Below, piece by piece: positions 56,901 through 64,000 of a stretch of DNA of 64,000 nt. Below the pieces are notes generated by a model that searched no databases, was not told the DNA's origin, and was given only the letters and a program-made list of their open reading frames with translations. This DNA comes from Desulfobulbaceae bacterium (GTDB lineage Bacteria > Desulfobacterota > Desulfobulbia > Desulfobulbales > Desulfocapsaceae). The stretch lies in assembly GCA_031287565.1 (NCBI GenBank), contig JAITSS010000069.1, positions 39,058 through 103,057 on the forward strand, in the 5' to 3' direction. The number at the start of each line of letters is the position of its first letter. The first letter of the stretch is position 1. The position numbers and the translations under genes are program-made.

Positions 56901-57450
56901 TTCTGGCCGGGCTGCGGAAATCGCCGAAGAGTTGTGCGAAATCGAAGCTGAGATCGTCCGTCTGGCCAATCACTGCGCCCAATTGCACCTGGCGGCGGCC
57001 TTTTTGCATCAGGCCGTTGAGCGCTACCGGCGCGAGCATCAGAATCCGCTTTTGCAAGACGCCTCGCGGATTTTTGACTGTCTGACTTTGGGGTCGTTTA
57101 CCGGACTGGTCGCCGATTTCGGCGGCGATGGGCGGGCGGCGCTCTTTGCTGTGCAGAAAAACGGACGCCGGACGCGGGTCGAGGCGATGAGCGCGGGAAC
57201 CCGCGATCAGCTCTATTTATCACTCAGGTTATCGACGCTTCGGCAACGCCAGGTCGATCGGCGCCCCTTTCCGTTCATCGTTGACGACATCCTTATCAAT
57301 TTTGATGACCGCCGCGCCGCCGCCGGACTGGCGGTTTTAGCCGAGCTGGGCCGCGTCAATCAGGTGATTCTGTTCACGCACCACGAGCGCATTGTCCATG
57401 AGGCGGAACAAAACGCCGCGCTCGACCGCATTGTCATACATCGTTTGTAA
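53938..57450 (+). CDS. YhaN-like SMC/Rad50-type ATPase
   Basis: 1170 residues. MKILRLDLLAYGHFDKRESL then HIVYGRNEAGKSTTLRAVKA (Walker A) opens the head; FLLGVDEKIFDNLYAIDHER with LSQGGQDIL is typical of YhaN. A very long Arg/Glu/Leu/Ala-rich coiled coil spans about 190-1010. The C-terminal head has MSAGTRDQLYLSLRLSTLRQ (signature) and FPFIVDDILINFDDRRAAAG (Walker B). It pairs with the upstream YhaO-like nuclease as a Rad50-Mre11 analogue. I see no zinc-hook CxxC in the middle, which is normal for YhaN but unlike SbcC. Confidence 0.9.
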   Translation: MKILRLDLLAYGHFDKRESLDFSGPTPGLHIVYGRNEAGKSTTLRAVKALLYGFPQRTADNFLHPNDQLLLGGCLADETGDKLEFLRRKGMKETLRATDGQPIPDSVLDKFLLGVDEKIFDNLYAIDHERLSQGGQDILDQKGDLGQALFAAGSGLRALNHIGDSLRDEAAALFKKTGKNPEINRKSAEYREKKQELRKVSLAAAGWLELRDRLHGLEEERGALEATLLERRAQLQRLSCLSRALPDMELSEEIGERLASLTVQLPVALRDKPPDAGFAAEARSLREQIRESDREISQLRERLANLEAAAQKLVVSDRILRREKPIEELWQRLGEYHKGQKDRPRLEGERLAGRREAMAALARIRPDLSFDQLDELRRLRGRRQGIILLCQEYQEISSRLMQANDNEWQASGQRRRLQAEIDGQEPVVVPLVLEQLIKKARESGDIDQELARREARIAAAGREIRQELDGLRLWSGNWRELPSLPLPMAESLRRFAQKTAEREQDRRANREDNRRLRAEARRLAGERQKLLVDGALIAPDDLSAARERRDRLWPLLRPRLTSTTAEVVTPERVAQYEHEVALTDRLADQLRDDAERVARDAELRLAAARCEREIEENERHFKEINASSEKFDEDWRTLWQPLALTPLSPDEMIAWLTIMDGLRRRARQLLVEESERDERRLLRDELRQALDVAMLPTRESDQQKRNAALAASLSVAEAFVAEITRKNQVIAEKASALALAIEQEQKAGEEAKRLQERLADWQKRWRIHSLGLAPAGEDVEPADVPAVIEQIGAILDKEREVAGWQSRIEGIDRDAELFVEDVKRLMAAIDLDAGDDSVAAMVERGRRQLERNRQNARALAENQAERGRLAALLAELEARHGDLRARLDELNRQALCRDDDELTDVLCLCEQRAALEERLRVATESFARAREGLSIEEIGALRRVVPAAELSARIENLRQEISRELEPRRGRILVAIGECQKEFREMDGSGRAAEIAEELCEIEAEIVRLANHCAQLHLAAAFLHQAVERYRREHQNPLLQDASRIFDCLTLGSFTGLVADFGGDGRAALFAVQKNGRRTRVEAMSAGTRDQLYLSLRLSTLRQRQVDRRPFPFIVDDILINFDDRRAAAGLAVLAELGRVNQVILFTHHERIVHEAEQNAALDRIVIHRL

Positions 57451-57499
57451 GGAAGAAAGAAAAAGCTGGTTCGATAAATCGTTAATCGCCCATGTTCCT

Positions 57500-57575
57500 A
57501 TCATTGCGAGGAACAAAGCGACGAGAAATATAAATGATTATACTTGTTGAGATTTGTTGCTGTGCTCGCAATGAT
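57500..57575. repeat. REP-like palindromic repeat (ATCATTGCGAG family)
   Basis: ATCATTGCGAG (57500-57510) is exactly inverted as CTCGCAATGAT (57565-57575). The inner AAAGCGACGAGA and TTGCTGTG stretches resemble the common dispersed TCATTGCGAGGAGCGAAGCGACG repeat, decayed. It lies in the 330-base gap between the yhaN-like gene and ricT. The rest of the gap shows no gene. Confidence 0.8.
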
Positions 57576-57786
57576 ATGATGTTATTGGTTTGATGGGTTC
57601 AACTAAGAAATCCTGACGCGGTAAATAAGGAAAAGAGGAAGAAGGAAAATCCGAGCGCCGTCTTGTTCACCCGCATATTCCGGATTCTGATTCGGAAAAA
57701 AATGGTATAGTTGCGGTTGCGGCGCTGGTTTTTTCCCGAATTCGCCGCGCAATCCGTGGTTTTTCATCGGTAAATTCACAGTGCGT

Positions 57787-58728
57787 ATGAATATGGAAGA
57801 GACTGGCTGGGAGAGCGTCCCCAAAGAAGAGAGCGCCACCCGGCATTACCGTTATCGTCTGCGTTTTCGCGAGGATGGCTTGGTGGTCGGCGCGCGCGGC
57901 GATGACGACGTATTCAGCCGCAGCCAGGTGGTGATGGTGGCCGCGCCGCATGGTCTGGAGCCAGCGGTGGTCGTCGGCAAAGTGCCGATATGCTGTCAGG
58001 CTGGTGGCGCGTTGAAATCGGATTACGCCGTGCTGCGTTTGGCGACGCCGGAAGAATGCGCTGACTATCTTGTCTTGGCGCGTCAGGAGAATGAGGCGTT
58101 TAATATTTGCCAGGGATTGGTCGGGAAACACGCCTTGGAAATGCGTCTGGTGCGGGTCGAACGGTTTTTCAACGGCGCGAAGATTATCTTTTATTTCACC
58201 GCCGACAACCGTGTCGATTTTCGCGCCCTGGTCAAAGATTTGGTCCGTGAATTCCGCACCAGGGTCGAGATGCGCCAGGTTGGCGTTCGCCACGAAACCA
58301 AGATGCTGGGCGGCCTTGGCGCCTGTGGTCGCGAATTATGTTGTGCTTCGTTCATGAACAATTTTGATTCTGTGACCATTAAAATGGCCAAGGAACAAGA
58401 TTTGCCGCTCAATCCAACGAAAATTTCCGGCTTGTGCAACCGTCTTTTGTGTTGCCTTGAGCATGAATACGAAACCTATCGGCAACTACGGCGGAACATG
58501 CCGAAAGTCGGTAAAAAAATTAAGATCGGCGGTGAACTGCTCCGCGTCAAAAGCCAGAACCCGCTACGCGAAATGATTGTCGCGCAGGCTGAGGACGGCA
58601 CCGAACGGCAGCTGGCCCGCGAACAGTGGCAAAACTGCGAACGCGAGACGATACGCCCGGAAAAAACCATAAAAAAAGAAAAAACGGCGGACAAAACCCA
58701 CAAAACGGAAGAAGAAGACGACGCCTGA
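57787..58728 (+). CDS. ricT: PSP1-domain Fe-S protein RicT
   Basis: 313 residues from ATG 57787 (GTG 57781 is an alternative; neither has a clear ribosome site). The PSP1 domain contains KVPICCQAGGALKSDYAVLR, KIIFYFTADNRVDFRALVKD and GGLGACGRELCCASFMNNFD, then GLCNRLLCCLEHEYETYRQL. The cysteines (CC, CGRELCC, LCNRLLCC) match those that bind Fe-S clusters in RicT. In Bacillus it works with RicA and RicF on RNase Y; partners are not seen here. A Lys/Glu-rich tail follows. It precedes metG. Confidence 0.9.
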   Translation: MNMEETGWESVPKEESATRHYRYRLRFREDGLVVGARGDDDVFSRSQVVMVAAPHGLEPAVVVGKVPICCQAGGALKSDYAVLRLATPEECADYLVLARQENEAFNICQGLVGKHALEMRLVRVERFFNGAKIIFYFTADNRVDFRALVKDLVREFRTRVEMRQVGVRHETKMLGGLGACGRELCCASFMNNFDSVTIKMAKEQDLPLNPTKISGLCNRLLCCLEHEYETYRQLRRNMPKVGKKIKIGGELLRVKSQNPLREMIVAQAEDGTERQLAREQWQNCERETIRPEKTIKKEKTADKTHKTEEEDDA

Positions 58729-58788
58729 AAACGGAAAACGGAAAACAGAAAACGTATTTTTGTATGCCTTTTAAGGGAGAATGTTGTT

Positions 58789-60723
58789 TTGACCGCTTAC
58801 ATCACCACGCCGATTTACTACGTCAACGCCGAGCCGCACATCGGCCATGCCTATACCACAATAGTTGCCGATACCTACAGCCGCTTCCGGCGTCTGTGCG
58901 GCGACCGGGCGCGCTTTCAAACCGGTACCGACGAACACGGGGAAAAAATCGCTGAGGCCGCCGCTCGCGAGGGGATCAGCGCCGCCGCCTACGCCGATAA
59001 AATCAGCGCCATGTTCAGAACTACCTGGCCCATTCTCGCCTGTGAACCGGACAATTTTATCCGCACCACCGACGCCAAGCATATCGAAACGGTGCAGCGG
59101 GCGCTGCAAGCGGTGTACGACCGGGGCGACATCTATTTTGACAGCTATACCGGCCTGTACTGTCGTGGCTGTGAGCGCTTTCTCACCGAAAAGGAATTGG
59201 TGGATGGTCTCTGTCCTGACCACCGTTCGGCCCCAAGGGAAATCGCCGAGCAGAATTATTTTTTCCGCATGTCCAAATATCAGGATCGTCTCATCGAGCA
59301 TATCAAAAATAATCCTGATTTGATCACGCCGGAACGCTATCGCAACGAGGTCTTGTCATTTTTAAGCGAGCCGCTGGAGGATTTGTGTATCTCGCGGCCA
59401 AAATCCCGCCTGACTTGGGGCATTGAGCTGCCGTTTGATGCCAATTTCGTCACCTATGTCTGGTTTGACGCCTTGATCAATTATTTGAGCGGACTCGGTT
59501 ATCCCGATGACGCGAAATTCGCCGAATTCTGGCCGGTCGCCGAGCACCTGATCGCCAAAGACATTCTCAAACCGCACGCCATTTATTGGCCGACGATGCT
59601 CATGTCTTTGGGATTGCCCCTGTACAAAAAATTACATGTGCACGGCTATTGGAACAATGAAGACGCCAAAATGTCGAAATCACTGGGCAACGTCGTGCGT
59701 CCCGGCGATTTGGCGCGCGCTTACGGCCTCGACCCGTTCCGCTATTTCGCGCTACGCGAGATGTCCTTTGGTCTCGACGCATCATTTAGTCGCGAGGCAA
59801 TCATCGCGCGATGCAATTCCGACCTGTCCAACGATTTAGGCAATCTCTTCTCGCGCAGCCTCAGCATGGTCAAAAAATACGCCGAGCTGACGGTTCCGGT
59901 ACCGACCGAGGTGGTTCCGGTTCCGGCGATTGATGCGGAATTGCGGCGAACGGCCCTTGATATGCTCGCGGCGTATCGCCAAGGCATGGCTGATTTCCGA
60001 TTTCACCGCGCCTTGCAGGCGGTCTGGGAATTGGTCGGCCAGGCTAACAAATATATTGTCGTCGTCGAACCCTGGGCTTTGGCCAAAGACCCGAAGCAGC
60101 GACCGCGCCTGGATACGGTTTTGTATAATCTGTGCGAGGCGCTGCGTCTTCTCACCCTGGTTTTGCGCCCGGTCATGCCGCAATCCGCCGTGAAAATGGC
60201 CGATGCTCTGGGGTATGCGCCGGACGATGCGGCGATTTCCTCGCTGGCCGTGGGCGGTGCTTGGGGCGTTTTGGCGGCTGGGCAAAAGTTGCGTGATTGC
60301 CCGGCTCTCTTCCCGCGCCTTGAGTTGGTCAAGGATGAACCGATTTCGGGTGAGGAAATAGCCGGGAAGGTCGCCATCCCTCCGGCGACAGATGGCCTCG
60401 ACATCGCCCAGTTCCGTGACTTCGATATTCGCGTGGTGACAATAACCGCCGCTGAGCGCGTAAAAAAATCCGACAAACTGTTGCGGCTGATCGTGCGGGC
60501 GCCGGAGGAGCGGGTCATCGTGTCAGGTATCGGCCAGCGCTATGCCCCGGAAGACCTTGTTGGTTGTCAGGTTGTGGCGGTCTGCAACCTGAAACCGGCC
60601 AAATTGATGGGCATCACTTCGCAGGGCATGATTCTTACCGCCAAAGACAGCGTGAACGGTCGCGAACGGCTGGCGCTGGTTACGGTCACGACGCCGACGG
60701 CGGACGGCGCATCCATAAGCTAG
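58789..60723 (+). CDS. metG: Methionyl-tRNA synthetase
   Basis: 644 residues from TTG 58789; GGGAG lies about 11 bases upstream, and an ATG at 58781 opens a three-codon frame (ATG TTG TTT TGA) that overlaps the start. Motifs: YYVNAEPHIGHAYTTIVADT (HIGH), GLYCRGCERFLTEKELVDGL with CPDH (zinc region), NNEDAKMSKSLGNVVRPGDL (KMSKS). A C-terminal tRNA-binding OB domain spans about 535-644 (FRDFDIRVVTITAAERVKKS, GITSQGMILTAKD). It charges tRNA-Met. The TTG start and tiny overlapping frame may keep expression low. Confidence 0.97.
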   Translation: MTAYITTPIYYVNAEPHIGHAYTTIVADTYSRFRRLCGDRARFQTGTDEHGEKIAEAAAREGISAAAYADKISAMFRTTWPILACEPDNFIRTTDAKHIETVQRALQAVYDRGDIYFDSYTGLYCRGCERFLTEKELVDGLCPDHRSAPREIAEQNYFFRMSKYQDRLIEHIKNNPDLITPERYRNEVLSFLSEPLEDLCISRPKSRLTWGIELPFDANFVTYVWFDALINYLSGLGYPDDAKFAEFWPVAEHLIAKDILKPHAIYWPTMLMSLGLPLYKKLHVHGYWNNEDAKMSKSLGNVVRPGDLARAYGLDPFRYFALREMSFGLDASFSREAIIARCNSDLSNDLGNLFSRSLSMVKKYAELTVPVPTEVVPVPAIDAELRRTALDMLAAYRQGMADFRFHRALQAVWELVGQANKYIVVVEPWALAKDPKQRPRLDTVLYNLCEALRLLTLVLRPVMPQSAVKMADALGYAPDDAAISSLAVGGAWGVLAAGQKLRDCPALFPRLELVKDEPISGEEIAGKVAIPPATDGLDIAQFRDFDIRVVTITAAERVKKSDKLLRLIVRAPEERVIVSGIGQRYAPEDLVGCQVVAVCNLKPAKLMGITSQGMILTAKDSVNGRERLALVTVTTPTADGASIS

Positions 60724-60733
60724 AGGAACGAAT

Positions 60734-61036
60734 ATGTTTGTTTTCGGCAATTTCATCGCGGCCTTGGCGACACTCATCGATTTGCTGCTCACTGCTTATA
60801 TCTGGGTGATTATTGGTCGGGCGATTATTTCCTGGGTCAACGCCGATCCATATAATCCCATTGTGCGTTTTCTGTGTGAAATCACCGACCCGGTGCTGAA
60901 CCAGTTGCGCAGGCGTCTGCCGTTTCTGGTGATGGGCGGCATTGACCTGACACCCATGGCGGTCATCGCGGCGATTATTTTTTTGCAAGCATTTTTGGTG
61001 CCAACTCTACGGCAGCTGGCGGTGGGCCTGGCGTAA
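60734..61036 (+). CDS. YggT family membrane protein
   Basis: 100 residues. Two hydrophobic segments with the conserved LLTAYIWVIIGRAIISWVNA, DPYNPIVRFLCEITDPVLNQ and LRRRLPFLVMGGIDLTPMAV identify YggT (YlmG). The family is linked to envelope or division functions, and here it stands just before a DivIVA-domain gene as in many bacteria. GAGGAACG lies upstream, 10 bases after metG. Confidence 0.9.
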   Translation: MFVFGNFIAALATLIDLLLTAYIWVIIGRAIISWVNADPYNPIVRFLCEITDPVLNQLRRRLPFLVMGGIDLTPMAVIAAIIFLQAFLVPTLRQLAVGLA

Positions 61037-61114
61037 AAGTAATACATTCGCCGTCGTGGCTTAGGCGATACGGCCATTTTTATTCGGATGCTTTTACCGA
61101 GACAGGAGACGGGT

Positions 61115-62008
61115 ATGTCGATTACTCCCCAGACGATTAAGGACCAGGAATTTCAGACTAAATTCAGAGGATACGACACCATCGAGGTGAAAGCTTACCT
61201 CGATTTGGTGGCGGAAGAGTTTTTCGAGTTGCTTGAGTCGAAACGTCGTCAGGATGAGGCGCTTGCCGCTTTGAACAACCGTTGTCAGGGTTTGGCCGAC
61301 GAACGCGAAGACCTGGTGGAGCGGTTGCGCGAAAACGGTTCAGCGGTCACGAATGACGAGGAATCGCGGCGGGCGCGGGATACGGAATTGCGCGCCTTGC
61401 GCGACCAGATTGCCGCTCTGATGAAGCAGGTCAAGGATGTCGAGGCTGAAAAATCAGCTCTTTTATTTGCCAGGGAAGGACGCGAGCGCGCTTTGGCCGA
61501 AGAAGTGCGCGGCCTGCGCGACAAGTGTATGCTGGCGCAGCAGGAAGCCGCGATGAAAGAAAAAGATATTGAGGGCCTGCGGCGACAACTGGCGGCCAAC
61601 GAAATGCAGATTGGCGAGCTGAAAAAAGATGAAACTGCCTCAAAACATCTGATCATCGCCGCCCAAAATTTCGCTGATGACCTGCGCCGCAAAAGCGAAA
61701 AAGAAGCCCATGCCATGCTGGCGAAAGCGCGAGCTGAGGTTGATGCTTTTCGGCAGAAATCGCAGGAAGAATTGGCGAGGTTGCCGGTTGAAATCGAGCG
61801 CCTGCACAGGCAGCGCGAACAGGTTTGGGACGAGCTGCGCCGCACCTTGCAAACGCATCTCGAACAACTTGATTTATCAAGTAATTTCAAGGAAGCCAGC
61901 CCGGATTTGGCTGAAATGTTTCAGATATTCGGCCAGCCGCCAGAGGCGCGCGACCTGACCGTTGACGAATTGGAACCGCCGGGCAATGTCGGTCAGGACG
62001 TCAAATAA
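61115..62008 (+). CDS. DivIVA-domain coiled-coil protein
   Basis: 297 residues from ATG 61115 (AGGAG 6 bases upstream). The first 50 residues, MSITPQTIKDQEFQTKFRGY and DTIEVKAYLDLVAEEFFELL, form the DivIVA lipid-binding head. A long charged coiled coil (about 55-260) follows, and a short acidic tail. DivIVA proteins mark curved membranes or poles; in Gram-negatives this form is usually of unknown role. It is followed at once by DUF167, as yggT-divIVA-DUF167 clusters often are. Confidence 0.9.
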   Translation: MSITPQTIKDQEFQTKFRGYDTIEVKAYLDLVAEEFFELLESKRRQDEALAALNNRCQGLADEREDLVERLRENGSAVTNDEESRRARDTELRALRDQIAALMKQVKDVEAEKSALLFAREGRERALAEEVRGLRDKCMLAQQEAAMKEKDIEGLRRQLAANEMQIGELKKDETASKHLIIAAQNFADDLRRKSEKEAHAMLAKARAEVDAFRQKSQEELARLPVEIERLHRQREQVWDELRRTLQTHLEQLDLSSNFKEASPDLAEMFQIFGQPPEARDLTVDELEPPGNVGQDVK

Positions 62009-62009
62009 T

Positions 62010-62330
62010 ATGCCCTTTGTCCAGTCTCAGGCCGACGGCGCGGCGGTCATTTCCCTCTATGTCCAGCCGAAAGCCTCGCGCAACGAGATTGTCGGCATCC
62101 ATGACGGCGCGTTGAAACTGGCTGTCACCTCGCCACCTGTAGATGGTCAGGCCAACGTCGCCGTCACCCGCTTCCTCGCCGACACTTTGAGTGTTGCCAA
62201 AAAAGATGTCATCCTGATGCGCGGGCACAGCGGACGGCGCAAACAATTTGTCGTGCGTGGCTTGTCTGCCGAGACCATCCGCCTGATGTTGAATATGACG
62301 GCGCGAAAGCTCGACCAGCTCGCGCCGTAA
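62010..62330 (+). CDS. DUF167 (YggU) family protein
   Basis: 106 residues from ATG 62010. ISLYVQPKASRNEIVGIHDG, LKLAVTSPPVDGQANVAVTR and FLADTLSVAKKDVILMRGHS with GRRKQFVVRGL are the YggU hallmarks (P-x-A-x-x-x-x-x-G, PPVDGxAN, GxxSRxK). The function is unknown. It overlaps nothing and starts one base after the DivIVA-domain stop. Confidence 0.92.
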   Translation: MPFVQSQADGAAVISLYVQPKASRNEIVGIHDGALKLAVTSPPVDGQANVAVTRFLADTLSVAKKDVILMRGHSGRRKQFVVRGLSAETIRLMLNMTARKLDQLAP

Positions 62331-62407
62331 CGGGAGCAAAGACAGGACGCGATTTCTTATGCGAGATTGTTTGTGCCAGCCACCCCGGCGGCTGGCAAAA
62401 TGAAATC

Positions 62408-62491
62408 AGCCCGGAGCGATGACCGTATGCGGAAGCGGGTAGGCGAGTAATAACGCTACGAATAGCGGGTTCAACTCTCGTCCTCCGGGCT
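62408..62491 (+). ncRNA. Structured RNA element, possibly an orphan HEARO / IscB omega RNA scaffold
   Basis: AGCCCGGAG (62408-62416) pairs perfectly with CTCCGGGCT (62483-62491). Inside are CCG-TATG-CGG (62423-62432), GGCGAG (62442-62447) pairing with CTCGTC (62477-62482) directly against the outer stem, and CGCTA-CGAA-TAGCG (62454-62467); GGTTCAACT remains unpaired. Six T follow at 62499-62504. A separate hairpin GCCAGCC/GGCTGGC precedes it (62375-62396). The sequence resembles, from memory, the 3' scaffold of HEARO/omega RNAs that guide IscB nucleases, but no iscB lies beside it. The structure is seen; the family is inferred. Confidence 0.45.
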
Positions 62492-62569
62492 ATCGCGCTT
62501 TTTTCAGGATATTCCGGCGATGATCTTTGCCGCCATGATTTTGATCGTCTCAAAGGAAAGTTCGATTCA

Positions 62570-62896
62570 TTGATCTCGGCTAAAGATGAAGATGCGCCGC
62601 GATACCGCCCCGAGCTGATAAACTTCGACGAGCGGCTACAGGTGGCTAAAGAGTTGATCGACGCCTGCTTGCTCGATTGGGCGCAGTCGAGCGACCCGAA
62701 GATCAAGGCCCTGATCATGAGCGCCTTCCAGGTCGATAAGCGTGGGCGCATCAACACCGCCCGCATCCTTGGCCTGAGAAAACTTGAGATCGACAATGAG
62801 CGCTGGCACCAAACCATGGCCGCGATTGGCGAGGCGGTCAGCGTGCGCGATACGGCGGTGTATTTCCGCTTCAATCAGCAGTCAGGCGGATGGTAG
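62570..62896 (+). pseudogene. C-terminal fragment of a Mu-like phage DUF3164 protein
   Basis: About 108 residues. INFDERLQVAKELIDACLLD, ALIMSAFQVDKRGRINTARI and LGLRKLEIDNERWHQTMAAI followed by VYFRFNQQSGGW match the C-terminal half of DUF3164 proteins of Mu-like prophages, normally about 200 residues. The N-terminal half and an ATG are missing; the frame is open upstream into the RNA element without a start. It also ends a few residues early at a TAG. I read it as prophage debris, though a TTG at 62570 could still start translation. Confidence 0.65.
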
Positions 62897-62953
62897 CTGA
62901 TGTTAGCTATAAGGCGCTGGAATTCCGGCTGTGAACCGGCAAAGGCCACGGCC

Positions 62954-62979
62954 TGGATTCCCGCTTACGCGGGCATCCA
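62954..62979. repeat. Short dispersed palindrome (ATTCCCGC-TTAC-GCGGG type)
   Basis: TGGATTCCCGCTTACGCGGG followed by CATCCA forms a hairpin (GGAT/ATCC and CCCGC/GCGGG). It is of the common TGGATTCCCGC...GCGGGAATCC repeat class. Confidence 0.8.
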
Positions 62980-62991
62980 GGGATGATTGTA

Positions 62992-63118
62992 GTCTGGGTT
63001 CGCGCGACGGCACGGCGCTTGTAGAATGAACCCATGTCCTCACCCCTGCCCCTCTCCCGGAACGGGAGAGGGGAGAAGAATCTCCTTCCCCCGTGCTGAG
63101 GGAAGGCCGGGATGGGGG
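62992..63118. repeat. Hairpin-rich direct repeat, copy 1
   Basis: About 127 bases, recurring at 63818. It begins GTCTGGGTTCGCGCGACGGC and contains the hairpin CCCCTCTCCCG-GAA-CGGGAGAGGGG (63049-63073). The following CTTCCCCCGT...GGAAGG also folds. Between the copies and up to 63432 there is an open stretch (63119-63432) in which I cannot support a gene. Confidence 0.85.
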
Positions 63119-63432
63119 CCGCCCTACAGTCCGCCCGCACGGGCGCGACGGCGGCATAGCCACGCGCCAGGCGGAAATTATCGCGAATGGCCCAGGTTGC
63201 GCCGCGCGAGTGAAAAACATCGATACAATTCTCGCGGCGACCGCCACATCGGAAGTAGATATGCTGACGGAAGCGAATCGCTTATTCGCGTCCGTCCCTG
63301 ATAATCAATATATGAATGAAATAGCGTTATGGCTGACGAATAAAACAGGCCGATCACAAGGCCACAATGAGGAAAATTCTGGTCGCGGCGGGGAAGGATA
63401 CAGCCGCTAAACTCGCCGCCGCTCTTAAAAGA

Positions 63433-63708
63433 TTATGATCGGAATCTGCGCGGAAGCTCAAACAGGTCAATTCCGACGTTTAGCCTGACCTGACTATCTT
63501 TTATCTCGTCCACCAGGTGTTCAGCTTCCTTTTTGTCGCCCTGGAGCATCGCCCGCCAGGCCATGAGCGACAGATTGAAGTCGGCGTTTGCTTGCGCTTC
63601 TTCCCTGTCCGAAGCGATTTCGTCCTCGTGATCGGCGAGAGTCTCCTTCTCGGCGCAATAGTACCCGACAAGATCATTCTCTGTCGCCACATCAAAGAAG
63701 TTTTCCAT
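63433..63708 (-). CDS. Small acidic protein of unknown family
   Basis: 91 residues from ATG 63708, chosen because GGAGG stands 8 bases upstream (an ATG at 63735 is weaker). It begins MENFFDVATENDLVGYYCAE, continues KETLADHEDEIASDREEAQA and NADFNLSLMAWRAMLQGDKK, and ends FELPRRFRS. It is rich in Asp and Glu, helical, with no membrane segment and one Cys. I do not recognise the family. It lies between two copies of the hairpin repeat, in an accessory region with phage debris. Confidence 0.6.
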   Translation of the reverse strand: MENFFDVATENDLVGYYCAEKETLADHEDEIASDREEAQANADFNLSLMAWRAMLQGDKKEAEHLVDEIKDSQVRLNVGIDLFELPRRFRS

Positions 63709-63817
63709 TAGCCAGTCCTCCTTCCTGTTTTCCATTTCCCGATACTGTTTCGCAGTGTCCAATTTAACTATGCCCTTTGCCTGGCGCGGGGTCAAGTAAG
63801 GGCGATGTGTTCCGCCC

Positions 63818-63946
63818 GTCTGGGTTCGCGCGACGGCACGGCGCTTGTAGAATGAACCCCCACCCTCACCCCCGCCCCTCTCCCGGAACGGGAGAGGGGG
63901 GAAGAGTCTCCTTCCCCCGTTCCGGGGGAAGGCCGGGAAGGGGGGA
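63818..63946. repeat. Hairpin-rich direct repeat, copy 2
   Basis: About 129 bases matching copy 1, again starting GTCTGGGTTCGCGCGACGGC. The hairpin CCCCTCTCCCG-GAA-CGGGAGAGGGG is at 63875-63899, and a second one, CTTCCCCCG-TTC-CGGGGGAAG, is perfect here but decayed in copy 1. Sequence after about 63946 is G-rich with a further GGAAGGCCGGG. Confidence 0.85.
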
Positions 63947-64000
63947 GGGGGAAGGCCGGGCGGGTGGGCCCTACGCGGCAAAGACGGCGATAGAAGCGGG

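Noticed and set aside
62408..62491. A tRNA gene at the RNA element
   Set aside because: GCGGGTTCAACTCTCGT looks like a T-arm, but the region instead forms CGCTA-CGAA-TAGCG and GGCGAG/CTCGTC; no D-arm, anticodon loop or CCA can be drawn.
63093..63410. 105-residue open frame between the hairpin repeats
   Set aside because: Its first half is the translation of repeat sequence, and no motif or ribosome site supports the remainder.

Overview
The window is a dense stretch of chromosome from a motile, Gram-negative bacterium of moderately high GC. The sequence supports this as follows: P-ring and L-ring flagellar proteins (an outer membrane), FlhF/FlhG-type placement of flagella (usually polar), a complete mreBCD-mrdA-rodA rod-shape operon, SecB, TatC, a RicT/PSP1-metG pair, and a selenocysteine tRNA. 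The flagellar order flhB-flhA-flhF-flhG-fliA-(small coiled-coil gene)-flgF-flgG-flgA-flgH-flgI-flgJ and the Sec tRNA fit Desulfobacterota (former Deltaproteobacteria) best. That assignment is an inference; there is no rRNA here to confirm it.

Layout. (1) 1-11801, minus strand: late flagellar export, regulation and basal-body operon, with a candidate structured leader RNA ahead of flgF. (2) 11888-20559, minus: a giant SNF2-type helicase and a RecB-type helicase/nuclease, separated by about 700 bases of A/T-rich IS1-like debris. (3) 20616-25680: SAM methyltransferase, LPG-synthase-like membrane protein, a two-gene Septu-type defence operon (ATPase plus HNH nuclease) and a radical SAM protein. 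(4) 25701-32092: NAD kinase, a dead Phd/YefM antitoxin, then a surface-glycan operon: a Trm112-phosphohexomutase fusion, an ELM1-like protein, and a protein made of two tandem GT4 glycosyltransferases. (5) 32151-38549: terminator, tRNA-Ala, and the rod-shape operon with a MITE between mreB and mreC. (6) 38540-46313: hemH, a (TCTA)9 microsatellite, an HTH/Cys-rich regulator, ftsB-like, DUF523, tatC, serS, plsC-like, GATase, a small acidic Cys protein, selC and glyQ. (7) 46472-57450: CoA-binding protein, uvrA, a PmeII-like type II restriction-modification pair, secB, a class II aldolase and a YhaO/YhaN (Mre11/Rad50-like) pair. (8) 57500-62330: REP-like repeat, ricT, metG, yggT, a DivIVA-domain gene and DUF167. 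(9) 62331-64000: an accessory tail with a structured RNA resembling an orphan HEARO/omega RNA, a Mu-type DUF3164 fragment, hairpin-rich direct repeats and a small acidic protein.

How it fits together: the flagellar block runs from export gate (FlhAB) through placement (FlhFG) and sigma-28 to rod and ring assembly. The mre/mrd operon builds the side wall. The glycan operon probably makes sugar-1-phosphate and transfers sugars to a surface polymer. DNA metabolism and defence genes (RecB, SNF2, Septu, R-M, UvrA, YhaON) are unusually frequent. The most notable non-coding signals are the flgF leader RNA, the HEARO-like RNA, two microsatellites, the MITE in the mre operon, and selC.
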